DNA from: JANXQG01 sp037147235
GTDB lineage: Bacteria > Planctomycetota > Planctomycetia > Pirellulales > Thermoguttaceae
Direction of reading: 5' to 3'
Assembly (NCBI GenBank): GCA_037147235.1
Contig: JBAWVO010000264.1
Span: 1 to 9,025 of the forward strand
Length of the DNA stretch: 9,025 bases
Made by a program: the position numbers and the translations under genes. Shown here piece after piece: positions 1 through 5,570 of the stretch. Position 1 is the stretch's first letter; each line of letters begins with the position of its first letter. The notes beneath the pieces are model-generated. The model ran no database searches and had not been told where the DNA came from. It was given only the letters and a program-made list of their open reading frames with translations.

Positions 1-55
1 ACTCCTAACTCCTAACTCCTAACTCCTAACTCCTAACTCCTAACTCCTAACTCCT
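1..55. repeat. 7-bp tandem repeat (ACTCCTA)n upstream of lutB
   Basis: Seven full copies of ACTCCTA plus a partial copy run from the window edge to about position 55, followed by a short T run and a C run just before the lutB ATG. All copies are identical, so the array is recent or kept uniform, and it probably continues to the left. It sits where the lutA-lutB gap or the lutB leader is expected. It has no spacers, so it is not a CRISPR array. Confidence 0.95.
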
Positions 56-65
56 TTTCCCCCCC

Positions 66-1484
66 ATGCTTGATTCTACCAGCCATCTGAACGGCGCTCC
101 GTTTCTGAAAGACGAAAACCAGGGTCTCTACGAGCCTTCGCCGCGGTTCAAGAACCTGGCCAAGGTTTGCGAGTATTCCAGCAAGAGCAACACGGCCGTG
201 GCTGCGGCGATTCCTTATTTCCAAGAGTGGCGTGAGGCGGCCCACCAGATCAAGAAGTATTCGCTCGCCAATCTCGATAAGCTGCTCGTGCAGTTCGAGT
301 GCAACATGAAGGCACGCGGGGTCGAGGTTCTTTTCGCCCAGGATGCGGCCGAGGCCAACCGCTTGGTGCTGGAAATCGCGAGGGAGCATAATGTCAAGAG
401 CGTGGTGAAGGCGAAGTCGATGGTTACCGAGGAGATGGAGTTGAACCATGTCCTCGAAGGGGCCGGCATCCGGGCGATCGAGACCGACCTGGGCGAATAT
501 ATCGTGCAGCTTGCCAAGCAGCGGCCGATCCACCTCGTCACGCCCGCCATGCACTTCTCGGCCGATGAAGTCGGCCAGTTGTTCCATGAAAAGCTCGGCG
601 AACCTTATAGTGCCGAGCACGCTGCCTTGACGGCCATTGCTCGAAAGCGTCTGCGAGCCGAATATCTGGCTGCCGACATGGGGGTCTCCGGATGCAATTT
701 CGCCGTGGCTGACTCGGGCACGGTGGTCGTCGTAGAAAACGAAGGAAACGCCGGCCTCTCAACGTCCACGCCGCCGGTTCACGTCGTGCTGGTAGGCATC
801 GAAAAGATCATTCCCAAGATTGATTACCTGCCGCTCTTTCTGAATTTGCTCGGCCGCAGCGGTACCGGCCAGAAACTGACGACCTATACCCATTTGATCC
901 ACGGTCCCGCCCCGGGCAAGAAGCTCTACGTGATCTTCCTGGACAACGGCCGGACAAAGGTTCTGCAAGACCCACATGCTTGGGAGTCGCTGTTCTGCAT
1001 TCGCTGCGGTGCGTGCCTGAACGCCTGCCCCGTCTATCGTCGCGTGGGCGGCTGGTCGTATGGCTGGGTCTATCCGGGGCCGATCGGCTCGGTGCTCACG
1101 CCGCATCTCGTCGGCCTAGAGAAGGCGGGCAAGCTGCCGTTTGCTTCATCGCTTTGCGGGGCGTGCGGCGAAGTCTGCCCCGTGAAGATTGATCTCCCCC
1201 ATCAACTGGTCCATCTCCGTCATCGTGCGGTGAACGAGCCTTCGCCCATGAACTCGACTTTCGAGCGATTGCAATGGAAACTCTGGGCCTGGGCGATGGG
1301 CGGGCCGCGTCGCTACGGCCTGGCCATGTGGGCGGTCCGGATCGGGGTGCGGATGGCAAAATTCCTCCCATGGCATCCGGACAAGCTCGGTGCCTGGACC
1401 CGCGGGCGCGAGTTGCCCAAAGTTCCCTCACATTCCTTCCGCAGTTGGTGGCAAGAACGATCTTCCAAGAAAGGCAAATCATGA
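66..1484 (+). CDS. lutB: Lactate utilization iron-sulfur protein LutB
   Basis: This 472-residue protein is the iron-sulfur subunit of the LutABC (YkgEFG) complex, which oxidises L-lactate to pyruvate in the cytoplasm. The N-terminal two thirds is the LUD-type domain; it includes the stretch around residues 210-250 with ADSGTVVVVENEGNAG and the STSTPPVH segment. A ferredoxin-like part follows, with C311-x2-C314-x2-C317-x3-C321-P and C364-x2-C367-x3-C371-P, ligands for two [4Fe-4S] clusters. Length and order fit full-length LutB. The ATG at 66 is the first in-frame start after the tandem repeat, but the preceding C/T run holds no Shine-Dalgarno sequence. The stop overlaps the lutC start (ATGA), indicating translational coupling. 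LutA would be expected upstream. Assignment rests on motif recognition and on the lutC neighbour. Confidence 0.93.
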   Translation: MLDSTSHLNGAPFLKDENQGLYEPSPRFKNLAKVCEYSSKSNTAVAAAIPYFQEWREAAHQIKKYSLANLDKLLVQFECNMKARGVEVLFAQDAAEANRLVLEIAREHNVKSVVKAKSMVTEEMELNHVLEGAGIRAIETDLGEYIVQLAKQRPIHLVTPAMHFSADEVGQLFHEKLGEPYSAEHAALTAIARKRLRAEYLAADMGVSGCNFAVADSGTVVVVENEGNAGLSTSTPPVHVVLVGIEKIIPKIDYLPLFLNLLGRSGTGQKLTTYTHLIHGPAPGKKLYVIFLDNGRTKVLQDPHAWESLFCIRCGACLNACPVYRRVGGWSYGWVYPGPIGSVLTPHLVGLEKAGKLPFASSLCGACGEVCPVKIDLPHQLVHLRHRAVNEPSPMNSTFERLQWKLWAWAMGGPRRYGLAMWAVRIGVRMAKFLPWHPDKLGAWTRGRELPKVPSHSFRSWWQERSSKKGKS

Positions 1485-2146
1485 GCAGCCGCGACGTTAT
1501 CCTCCAGCGCATCCGCAGCGGACTCACCAACGCTGTGGCGGCCGGTTTCGGCGATCTCCGTGAGCCACCCGTGCCCGAAGTGTGGCCGCGCACGAATCCG
1601 GAATCGGCAACGCTCGTTTCTCAATTTCGCACAGAGATGGAATCCCTCAGCGGCGAATCCATCCTTTGCCCAACGATGGCTGACGCCCGCTGGCAGCTTG
1701 CCCAACTCATGCAAACAGCCCCCTGGCCGCGCCTCGGCAGCCTGGACCGCCCGCTGACGCGAGAACTCACGGCTGACCTTCCGGTTGATCGTGTTGACTG
1801 GGTAACATCCGACTGGACACCGCCGCAGATCGAGCAGCTTCCTGCCGGGCTGATTACAGCCGACGCCTTGCTGGCCGACACCGGCTCCTGCGTTGTGCAT
1901 TGTTCAAAAGCCACGGAGCGGCTGATGTGCTACTTGCCACCGGTCTGCGTAGTCGTCGCTCGAGTGAACCAACTTGCCGAACATCTGCCCGCCGCCTGGG
2001 GGCCGATCTCAAAGACTTGCGCGGCGAAAGATTCCCAAGGCGAGATCGTACTCATCACCGGCCCGAGCCGCACCGCTGATATAGAGAAGATTTTGATCCT
2101 CGGCGTCCACGGGCCAAAGCGGCTGGTAGTGCTGCTGGTGGGGTAG
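1481..2146 (+). CDS. lutC: Lactate utilization protein LutC (LUD domain)
   Basis: This 221-residue LUD-domain protein is the third component of the LutABC L-lactate oxidation complex. The family signature is the C-terminal stretch with TADALLADTGS, followed by the L-x-P-x-V-x-V-V-V segment and the closing GVHGPKRLVVLLVG. The start chosen is ATG 1481, which overlaps the lutB stop (ATGA) and gives the normal family N-terminus (MSSRDVILQRIR). Longer in-frame extensions upstream lie inside lutB and are not credible. A diverged second copy of the last ~200 bp lies 2,386 bp downstream in the same orientation, so the 3' end of this gene took part in a rearrangement. The gene itself appears intact. 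Confidence 0.93.
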   Translation: MSSRDVILQRIRSGLTNAVAAGFGDLREPPVPEVWPRTNPESATLVSQFRTEMESLSGESILCPTMADARWQLAQLMQTAPWPRLGSLDRPLTRELTADLPVDRVDWVTSDWTPPQIEQLPAGLITADALLADTGSCVVHCSKATERLMCYLPPVCVVVARVNQLAEHLPAAWGPISKTCAAKDSQGEIVLITGPSRTADIEKILILGVHGPKRLVVLLVG

Positions 2147-2173
2147 GCAGCCGTTCAAGAGTGACTCTGCGGT

Positions 2174-2227
2174 TTTGTGGTGCGGCTGTCCCGGCTGCAT
2201 ACGCAGGCGAGACGCCCGCGCCACAAA
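2174..2227. repeat. Dispersed imperfect palindrome (Ala/Pro-type intergenic repeat)
   Basis: Arms beginning TTTGTGGTGCGG and ending CCGCGCCACAAA pair imperfectly over about 24-27 bp each, forming a hairpin of about 54 bp. Read in either direction the DNA gives Ala/Pro/Gly-rich peptides (AAVPAAYAGETPAP on plus, GAGVSPAYAAGTAAP on minus). From general knowledge, I associate such sequences with repeats scattered between genes in Pirellulales genomes and often mis-annotated as small ORFs. Only one copy is visible here, so dispersal is inferred. Confidence 0.6.
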
Positions 2228-2360
2228 TTGTTATTGGACGGTGGCTAGGTCGTGGTGGCATCATCTTACAATTCACCATTTCGCAGCAACTCGATTCGCA
2301 TTTCAAGTCACGGTTCTTCGTTCATGTTGCACAAGTCGCAGATGGGGTCTGCCCTCGCTC

Positions 2361-2432
2361 CGAGACGCCCCAGATGACGAGCCTCGGGAACTCACCTACG
2401 TGGACGCCGATACGTTTGAGGCAACCTTCTAA
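2361..2432 (+). pseudogene. Possible 3' tail remnant of an unknown gene
   Basis: The frame ending with TAA at 2430-2432 reads acidic, coding-like protein (PDDEPRELTYVDADTFEATF) for its last ~23 codons, with G/C-rich third positions. Upstream the same frame becomes low-quality sequence (many Trp, Cys, His) and no plausible start is visible. I read this as the end of a gene whose body was deleted or replaced. The family is unknown and a chance open stretch is possible. Confidence 0.3.
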
Positions 2433-2569
2433 TTCTCACCGACGCCAGTCGGCCCAGGGACAGTACGCACATACTGCGGGAGGCACCCCAGACGAGCTAT
2501 ATTTTCCCCACCAGGATGCAGTGTGATCGGCAGGAGACTTCGCTCAAGAGACTTCAACCGAGAATCGGC
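2433..2569. other. Non-coding stretch, no feature recognised
   Basis: I see no gene, promoter or clear repeat between the gene-tail remnant and the perfect palindrome. The preceding part of this intergenic region, 2228-2360, is likewise featureless to the eye. Confidence 0.5.
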
Positions 2570-2621
2570 GGGGGGCCATGCGGGGAGTGCGGCCATGGCC
2601 GCACTCCCCGCATGGCCCCCC
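2570..2621. repeat. Perfect 52-bp palindrome
   Basis: Every base from 2570 to 2621 pairs with its mirror position: the left arm starts GGGGGGCCATGCGGGG, the centre is GGCCATGGCC at 2591-2600, and the right arm ends CCCCGCATGGCCCCCC. Symmetry breaks at 2569/2622 (C/T). There is no unpaired loop base and no T run follows, so it is not a textbook intrinsic terminator, although as RNA it would make a very stable hairpin between lutC and the nuclease-like gene. Mismatch-free arms suggest recent origin or selection. Confidence 0.95.
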
Positions 2622-2694
2622 TTGTCTTACCAATATGCACTGGCTAGACTCAGAGCTTCAGAAGATCAATTTTCCTATTCTTTACCAGGAAGTG

Positions 2695-2720
2695 GAAGGT
2701 TCAAATCCTTTCGCCCCGCC
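2695..2720 (+). other. tRNA 3'-end-like fragment (T arm plus acceptor strand)
   Basis: GAAGG / TTCAAAT / CCTTT forms a T stem and 7-base T loop (one G-T pair), followed by the C-rich string CGCCCCGCC, as in an acceptor 3' strand. The 70-90 bases upstream show no convincing D arm, anticodon arm or matching acceptor 5' strand at normal spacing. GGCGGGG at 2567-2573 would pair with 2714-2720 but lies about 150 bases away. I read this as a tRNA-end remnant, possibly from an old attachment site, or as a chance resemblance. Confidence 0.25.
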
Positions 2721-2738
2721 TGATTCGGAGATATTGCA

Positions 2739-3398
2739 ATGGCATGGAAGGGCGATTCGGGCGCGGCTTTTTCTGGCGGCAGCGGTCAGATGGCCGTAAT
2801 GGGCGAACTCTTGCATCGGAAGTGCAACGCCGCTATCCCGCTGGTAGATGTAGGTACGGATGTGTTTGCGTTTCGGGAGGATCGCGAAGAAGTCGCTCGT
2901 ATCCAGGTCAAGACCGAAGCCGGAACGTGGTACAAGAGAGGGGAGGGTTACCGCGCAAAGTTCGGCGTACCGATGAAGCAGTTAAGTCGCACCGACTCTC
3001 CGCCACTTTTCTACGCTTTCGCCGTCCGGCTAGACAACAGTTGGGGCAGTTTTATCGTGATTAGCCGTGCGAAGCTTAGGGAGCTTTGGAACGACGGCTG
3101 TGGCTCGGAAAACGAAAAATCGGGCGATCTGGAAATGCACATTCAGTTCCGCCCGGATGAGAAATCCAAACGGGATGAAGCGAGGAAGTACCGCGAACTC
3201 ACAGCCGTCTGTGGAAAGTTCGATTTGACGGATTACATCAATGCATGGGAGACGTTGCCGCCGCTAAAAACACCCGTCGCCATCGACTCACCAGTTCATG
3301 CACCCGCTACTCTCACAGAGGGAGGCGGTCATGCTCCGAAACCAATTCTTGCCGAACTTCAAATCGGCGAAATCGATCGGGAGCCGCCTCAAGCCTGA
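2739..3398 (+). CDS. Putative PD-(D/E)XK nuclease-like protein (QVK type)
   Basis: This 219-residue protein has an arrangement typical of the PD-(D/E)XK nuclease fold. E23 lies in a helix (GQMAVMGELLHRK, residues 16-28), D41 follows VDVGTD, and a strand carries the catalytic-type Q56-x-K58 (ARIQVKT, residues 53-59). The spacing and the Q-V-K variant resemble group-I-intron-endonuclease-like and resolvase-like members (PDDEXK_5 type). The aromatic stretch around LFYAFAVRLDNSWGSFIVISRAKL (about residues 89-112) fits the later core strands. The C-terminal ~60 residues look unstructured. A GGAG at 2727-2730 supports ATG 2739. The gene sits alone between the tRNA-like fragment and a convergent gene; its last 10 bases overlap that gene's end. 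No methyltransferase partner is present, so I would not call it a restriction enzyme. Fold call is moderate; substrate is unknown. Confidence 0.72.
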   Translation: MAWKGDSGAAFSGGSGQMAVMGELLHRKCNAAIPLVDVGTDVFAFREDREEVARIQVKTEAGTWYKRGEGYRAKFGVPMKQLSRTDSPPLFYAFAVRLDNSWGSFIVISRAKLRELWNDGCGSENEKSGDLEMHIQFRPDEKSKRDEARKYRELTAVCGKFDLTDYINAWETLPPLKTPVAIDSPVHAPATLTEGGGHAPKPILAELQIGEIDREPPQA

Positions 3399-3958
3399 AC
3401 GAGGTCACCCGGTGGTACGAACACGAGCGTTCGGTCGGTGTCGTCCTCGATCAGGGCGTAGCCTAACGCTTCAAGCTCTTGCAATTTTAGGCCGGTGAGC
3501 GTTGGCGTGACTTCGCGAGCAAGATCCTCAAGGCTTCCATGAGTGGTCAGGAAGTCCTGGTATGTCTCAAAGTCAATCGACACTGTGGTAGCGATTGCTT
3601 TCGCATCAGGAAATGCGGACTGAATCATCGCACGGCTTAAGGGATGCAGTCCGAAAGCTAAGCCGCTCGCCCTCCTCCCAACCTGAACAATAATTGGGCC
3701 CATCGGCCCTTCCGACGGCGGCGCAGCTACCTCGACGACAACCCACGCACCGTCGCGGGTGCGTTTTTTTAGTTCATCAGCGAAGGCGCGCGCCTTCTCC
3801 AGAGAATCCCAAACGTACAACCATCGATTCCTCGTACTAGGCTCCGGTGCGCGTGGCAATTTGCCGAGGTCAACACCTTGCTGCCGTAACAGACGCGCAT
3901 AGGCCTCGAATTCAGCATCTTTCGTCCCGCCATCTTTACAAGTGACAGTGAAACCCAT
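3389..3958 (-). CDS. Hypothetical protein, 189 aa, convergent with the nuclease-like gene
   Basis: I do not recognise this family. The 189-residue protein is soluble, without signal peptide or membrane segment. The first part is charged and helical, with YARLLRQQGVDLGKLPRAP around residues 20-38. A middle segment alternates helix and strand (WDSLEKARAFADELKKR, then GAWVVVEVAAPPSEGPMGPI, about residues 50-90). The acidic tail ends in LGYALIEDDTDRTLVFVPPGDLVQA-like sequence. The start is well supported: reading the minus strand, GGAGG (plus 3966-3970) lies 7 bases before ATG 3958. It is transcribed toward the nuclease-like gene and the two stops overlap by 10 bp. Convergent layout argues against a conventional toxin-antitoxin operon. 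Its own promoter must lie in 3970-4030, where A/T-rich sequence is present. Confidence 0.75.
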   Translation of the reverse strand: MGFTVTCKDGGTKDAEFEAYARLLRQQGVDLGKLPRAPEPSTRNRWLYVWDSLEKARAFADELKKRTRDGAWVVVEVAAPPSEGPMGPIIVQVGRRASGLAFGLHPLSRAMIQSAFPDAKAIATTVSIDFETYQDFLTTHGSLEDLAREVTPTLTGLKLQELEALGYALIEDDTDRTLVFVPPGDLVQA

Positions 3959-4032
3959 CGTAGAACCTCCGAGATTATTGAAGAAGAATATATTTTACAC
4001 CCAAACGCCTTGCGAGAGAACCCCTTGTCGGA

Positions 4033-4077
4033 GCAAAATAGAAATGTCACAGGGTATGGCAAAATAGAAGTGTCACA
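4033..4077. mobile_element. Two 19-bp direct repeats, possible IS21-like element end remnant
   Basis: GCAAAATAGAARTGTCACA occurs at 4033-4051 and 4059-4077, one mismatch apart and 26 bp start to start. Closely spaced repeats of this kind (TGTGACA-x-TTCTATTTTGC on the other strand) recall the multiple terminal transposase-binding sites of IS21-family insertion sequences. No istA/istB-like reading frame is present, so this would be a solo end left by a deletion. The family assignment is from memory of the motif style; tandem regulator sites are the alternative. Confidence 0.35.
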
Positions 4078-4078
4078 T

Positions 4079-4102
4079 TGGGGTGGCGGGCCCGCCACCC
4101 CA
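4079..4102. repeat. Perfect 24-bp palindrome
   Basis: TGGGGTGGCGGG at 4079-4090 is followed directly by its exact reverse complement at 4091-4102. It abuts the direct repeats on the left. It is short, fully symmetric and G+C rich, like intergenic palindromes common in this type of genome. No T run follows. Confidence 0.85.
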
Positions 4103-4322
4103 GCCAAAAACTCTCGGCTCAGGAAGGGACGCCGCCAAGGGTGAGTTGCTGCCGGTTTTTGCTCGGCCGTCCCGCCGTCTGGGGGAATTCCGGCTTTCCG
4201 CACGGTTACGGCCAGGACACCTGGCAATACCGCGTGACAGGCATTTTCGGTCGGGGTTGTTCGGTCGGTCGGGGTCGATTGTTTTCCCAGTACGGGTGGC
4301 TTACTGATGGTTGTCTTCTTCT
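4103..4322. other. Non-coding stretch between the palindrome and the lutC copy
   Basis: No convincing gene is visible on either strand; the open frames here have compositions unlike neighbouring proteins. A GGTCGGGGTTGTTCGGTCGGTCGGGGTCG-like low-complexity patch lies near 4247-4276. The region is probably the scar between the possible insertion-sequence end and the lutC fragment. Confidence 0.4.
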
Positions 4323-4532
4323 GCAACTGGCCGCATTGTTGTCGCCCGAGTGAACCAACTTGCCGAACATCTGCCCGCCGCCTGGGGGCCGATCTCAAAG
4401 ACTTGCGCGGCGAAAGATTCACGAGGTGAAATCGTGCTCACCACCGGCCCCAACCGCACGGCTGATATCGAGAAGATTTTGTTCCTTGGCGTCCACGGGC
4501 CAAAACGGCTGGTAGTGCTGCTGGTGGGGTAG
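4323..4532 (+). pseudogene. Truncated second copy of the lutC 3' end
   Basis: From about 4323 to the TAG at 4530-4532 the sequence aligns without gaps to 1937-2146 of lutC (constant offset 2,386 bp), and similarity continues for about 10 bases past the stop. Positions 4347-4420 are identical to 1961-2034. The following 112 bases carry 13 differences: 9 are synonymous and 4 change the amino acid (Q to R, I to T, S to N, I to F). Left of 4347 similarity fades. Only the last ~70 codons remain; no start or ribosome binding site belongs to it. The mostly synonymous differences mean it came from a lutC that had diverged under selection, not from a freely decaying copy. Confidence 0.88.
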
Positions 4533-4544
4533 GCGACCGTTGCC

Positions 4545-4561
4545 TATCGTGGCGCACGATA
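4545..4561. terminator. Small hairpin after the lutC copy
   Basis: TATCGTG / GCG / CACGATA forms a 7-bp stem with a 3-base loop 12 bases after the lutC-copy stop. No T run follows, so terminator activity is uncertain; the hairpin itself is exact. Confidence 0.35.
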
Positions 4562-4757
4562 ATCGCCGTGGGAAGCCGAACAAACCCGACAGGTTTGATG
4601 TTGGCAAGGTGGATAATACGCGACAGAACTTACCCCCAGTATGGGCTATTTCGCATTGTCCTCTCCGCGCAATCGATGGCAGCCCGATCTGAAATTTCCT
4701 TGATAATCACGTTTCCGTTAATACTGAGACGGGAAGAGTGCCACGTTGGAGGGAACT
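4562..4757. other. Non-coding stretch, no feature recognised
   Basis: This stretch upstream of the zinc-ribbon promoter contains one small inverted repeat (CAAACC CGACA GGTTTG, about 4580-4596) and nothing else I can support. The open frame across it has no coding character. Confidence 0.4.
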
Positions 4758-4785
4758 GGGCGTGGACGCCAGGGCGTGGACGCCA
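4758..4785. repeat. Two tandem copies of a 14-bp unit
   Basis: GGGCGTGGACGCCA is repeated exactly at 4758-4771 and 4772-4785. Each unit is itself a hairpin (GGCGT-GG-ACGCC). The pair lies just upstream of the predicted promoter of the zinc-ribbon run, where it could be an operator, but a simple intergenic duplication is equally likely. Confidence 0.8.
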
Positions 4786-4790
4786 GTATC

Positions 4791-4819
4791 TTCCATTCTC
4801 AGGTGGGTATTGCTATAAT
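4791..4819 (+). promoter_or_regulatory. Predicted extended -10 promoter for the zinc-ribbon run
   Basis: TATAAT at 4814-4819 matches the -10 consensus exactly and is preceded by TG one base upstream (TGCTATAAT), the extended -10 form. With 17-bp spacing the -35 would be TTCCAT (4791-4796), a poor match, as is usual for extended -10 promoters. The leader to the first ATG is about 80 bases. No other promoter of this quality is visible before the following genes. Confidence 0.6.
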
Positions 4820-4891
4820 CGGTCTTAAGAACAAGGATTGCTTGCAGTTCTGCTCAGATGGCTGCTAGTGCATCGAGCAATCGAGATGCTT

Positions 4892-4897
4892 AGGAGG
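4892..4897 (+). promoter_or_regulatory. Ribosome binding site AGGAGG that fixes the A1 start
   Basis: AGGAGG lies 6 bases before ATG 4904. It decides against the longer in-frame reading from TTG 4838, whose extra 22 residues have no counterpart in the paralogue and no upstream Shine-Dalgarno sequence beyond a weak AAGGA. Confidence 0.8.
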
Positions 4898-4903
4898 TTC
4901 AAT

Positions 4904-5491
4904 ATGTTGTTCCAAAACACGCAATTGCATCTTCACGAGACCGCCGCCAAGATGCGGAGGCAGTGCCCAAAATGCTTCAATGACACCGACTTCCAACTCA
5001 ATTGGAACAAGGCTGGGCCCGGACTTGGTATCCCCGTAGTAATGTGGTTCACGGATGCGACCACGATTACAACGCACAAGCAATATCATCTTGCTTGTCC
5101 GATTTGTGGCTACATGGAAAGGATCAGCCGTGACGTTGCCAAGGGATTGATTGCCGAGGGAAGTGGAGAATGCAGACCGACTTCGCAAATTGCGGAAGCA
5201 AACGACCAGACATACAAACCGCCTGAACGACCTATGATTCAGGAAATTGTCAGTACCGAGAAAGTCGAGCAACCGACCACGAAACCTATGTACGACGCAG
5301 ATGTGGCCGCACGTTCGGAGGAATTTCCGGCATTCCAGAAGCAGCTAGATGATACGGGTGGCCCGGCTACTGGATCGATAGTCTGGGTAGCATGTCCGGG
5401 GTGTGACGGGGAGGTTGGTATCTCTGATCGATGCAGCGAGGCGACAGTGAAATGCCCTAAATGCAGCACCGAGATTCCGAGACCAAAGTGA
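4904..5491 (+). CDS. Double zinc-ribbon protein, copy 1 (unit gene A1)
   Basis: This 195-residue soluble protein has two zinc-binding modules. The N-terminal one has C21-P-K-C24 and C65-P-I-C68, separated by about 40 residues, resembling zinc_ribbon_15-type domains. The C-terminal one has C164-P-G-C167 and C184-P-K-C187, an MJ0042-type ribbon (CPGCDGEVGI, then VKCPKCSTEI). A conserved linker lies between them: QIAEAN-x-QTY-x-PPE, then MIQE-x-VS-x-EKVEQ and TKP-x-Y. It is the paralogue of the gene at 7253-7888; the linker and C-terminal ribbon are far more alike than the N-terminal parts. It begins the zinc-ribbon run, 85 bases after the predicted -10, and is followed by the B scar and C1. There is no catalytic motif. 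A structural or binding role (zinc, protein or nucleic acid) is inferred only from the fold. Confidence 0.82.
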   Translation: MLFQNTQLHLHETAAKMRRQCPKCFNDTDFQLNWNKAGPGLGIPVVMWFTDATTITTHKQYHLACPICGYMERISRDVAKGLIAEGSGECRPTSQIAEANDQTYKPPERPMIQEIVSTEKVEQPTTKPMYDADVAARSEEFPAFQKQLDDTGGPATGSIVWVACPGCDGEVGISDRCSEATVKCPKCSTEIPRPK

Positions 5492-5507
5492 AGTGCGTGA
5501 GCGGTAT

Positions 5508-5570
5508 TACGAATGATCGAGTGGCCCTACAATGGCCACGGGCACATTTAGACAAACGAAAGTCAACGCC
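5508..5570 (+). pseudogene. Deletion scar of unit gene B between A1 and C1
   Basis: The left part (5508-5537) aligns colinearly with the start region of the intact B gene (7880-7909): ACGAATGATYGAG, then ATGGC at 5532 against 7904. The right part (5540-5570) aligns with B's last codons and the spacer before C2 (8432-8461), from GGGCACAT to GCC. About 520 bp of B body is missing between them. One extra T and a change of B's stop TAA to CAA put the remnant in frame with C1, so an ATG at 5532 could add 13 residues (MATGTFRQTKVNA) to C1. The reverse event, gain of B in unit 2, is less likely because both B ends are present here. Confidence 0.75.

Noticed and set aside
1..55. CRISPR array
   Set aside because: The 7-bp units are directly abutting with no spacers.
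33..620. Minus-strand 195-aa open frame opposite lutB
   Set aside because: It is antisense to a clearly recognised lutB, arises from codon bias in a G+C-rich gene, and includes the tandem repeat at its end.
1313..1900. Minus-strand 195-aa open frame opposite the lutB-lutC junction
   Set aside because: It spans two real genes on the other strand and has no domain-like composition.
2161..2526. 121-aa plus-strand frame after lutC
   Set aside because: It begins inside the dispersed palindrome (Ala/Pro-type peptide) and continues in sequence without coding character.
2622..2720. Intact tRNA gene
   Set aside because: Only a T arm and acceptor-like strand are visible; no D arm, anticodon arm or paired acceptor 5' strand at normal distance.
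3769..4422. Minus-strand 217-aa frame overlapping the 3389-3958 gene and the lutC copy
   Set aside because: It crosses the palindrome, the direct repeats and the lutC fragment, and conflicts with the better-supported minus-strand gene that has a GGAGG ribosome binding site.
4311..4532. 73-aa frame MSSSATG...LLVG as an independent small gene
   Set aside because: Apart from its first few residues it is the tail of LutC, with no ribosome binding site; treated as a truncated lutC copy.
4838..4903. N-terminal extension of A1 from TTG 4838
   Set aside because: AGGAGG at 4892-4897 directly serves ATG 4904, and the extension has no counterpart in A2.
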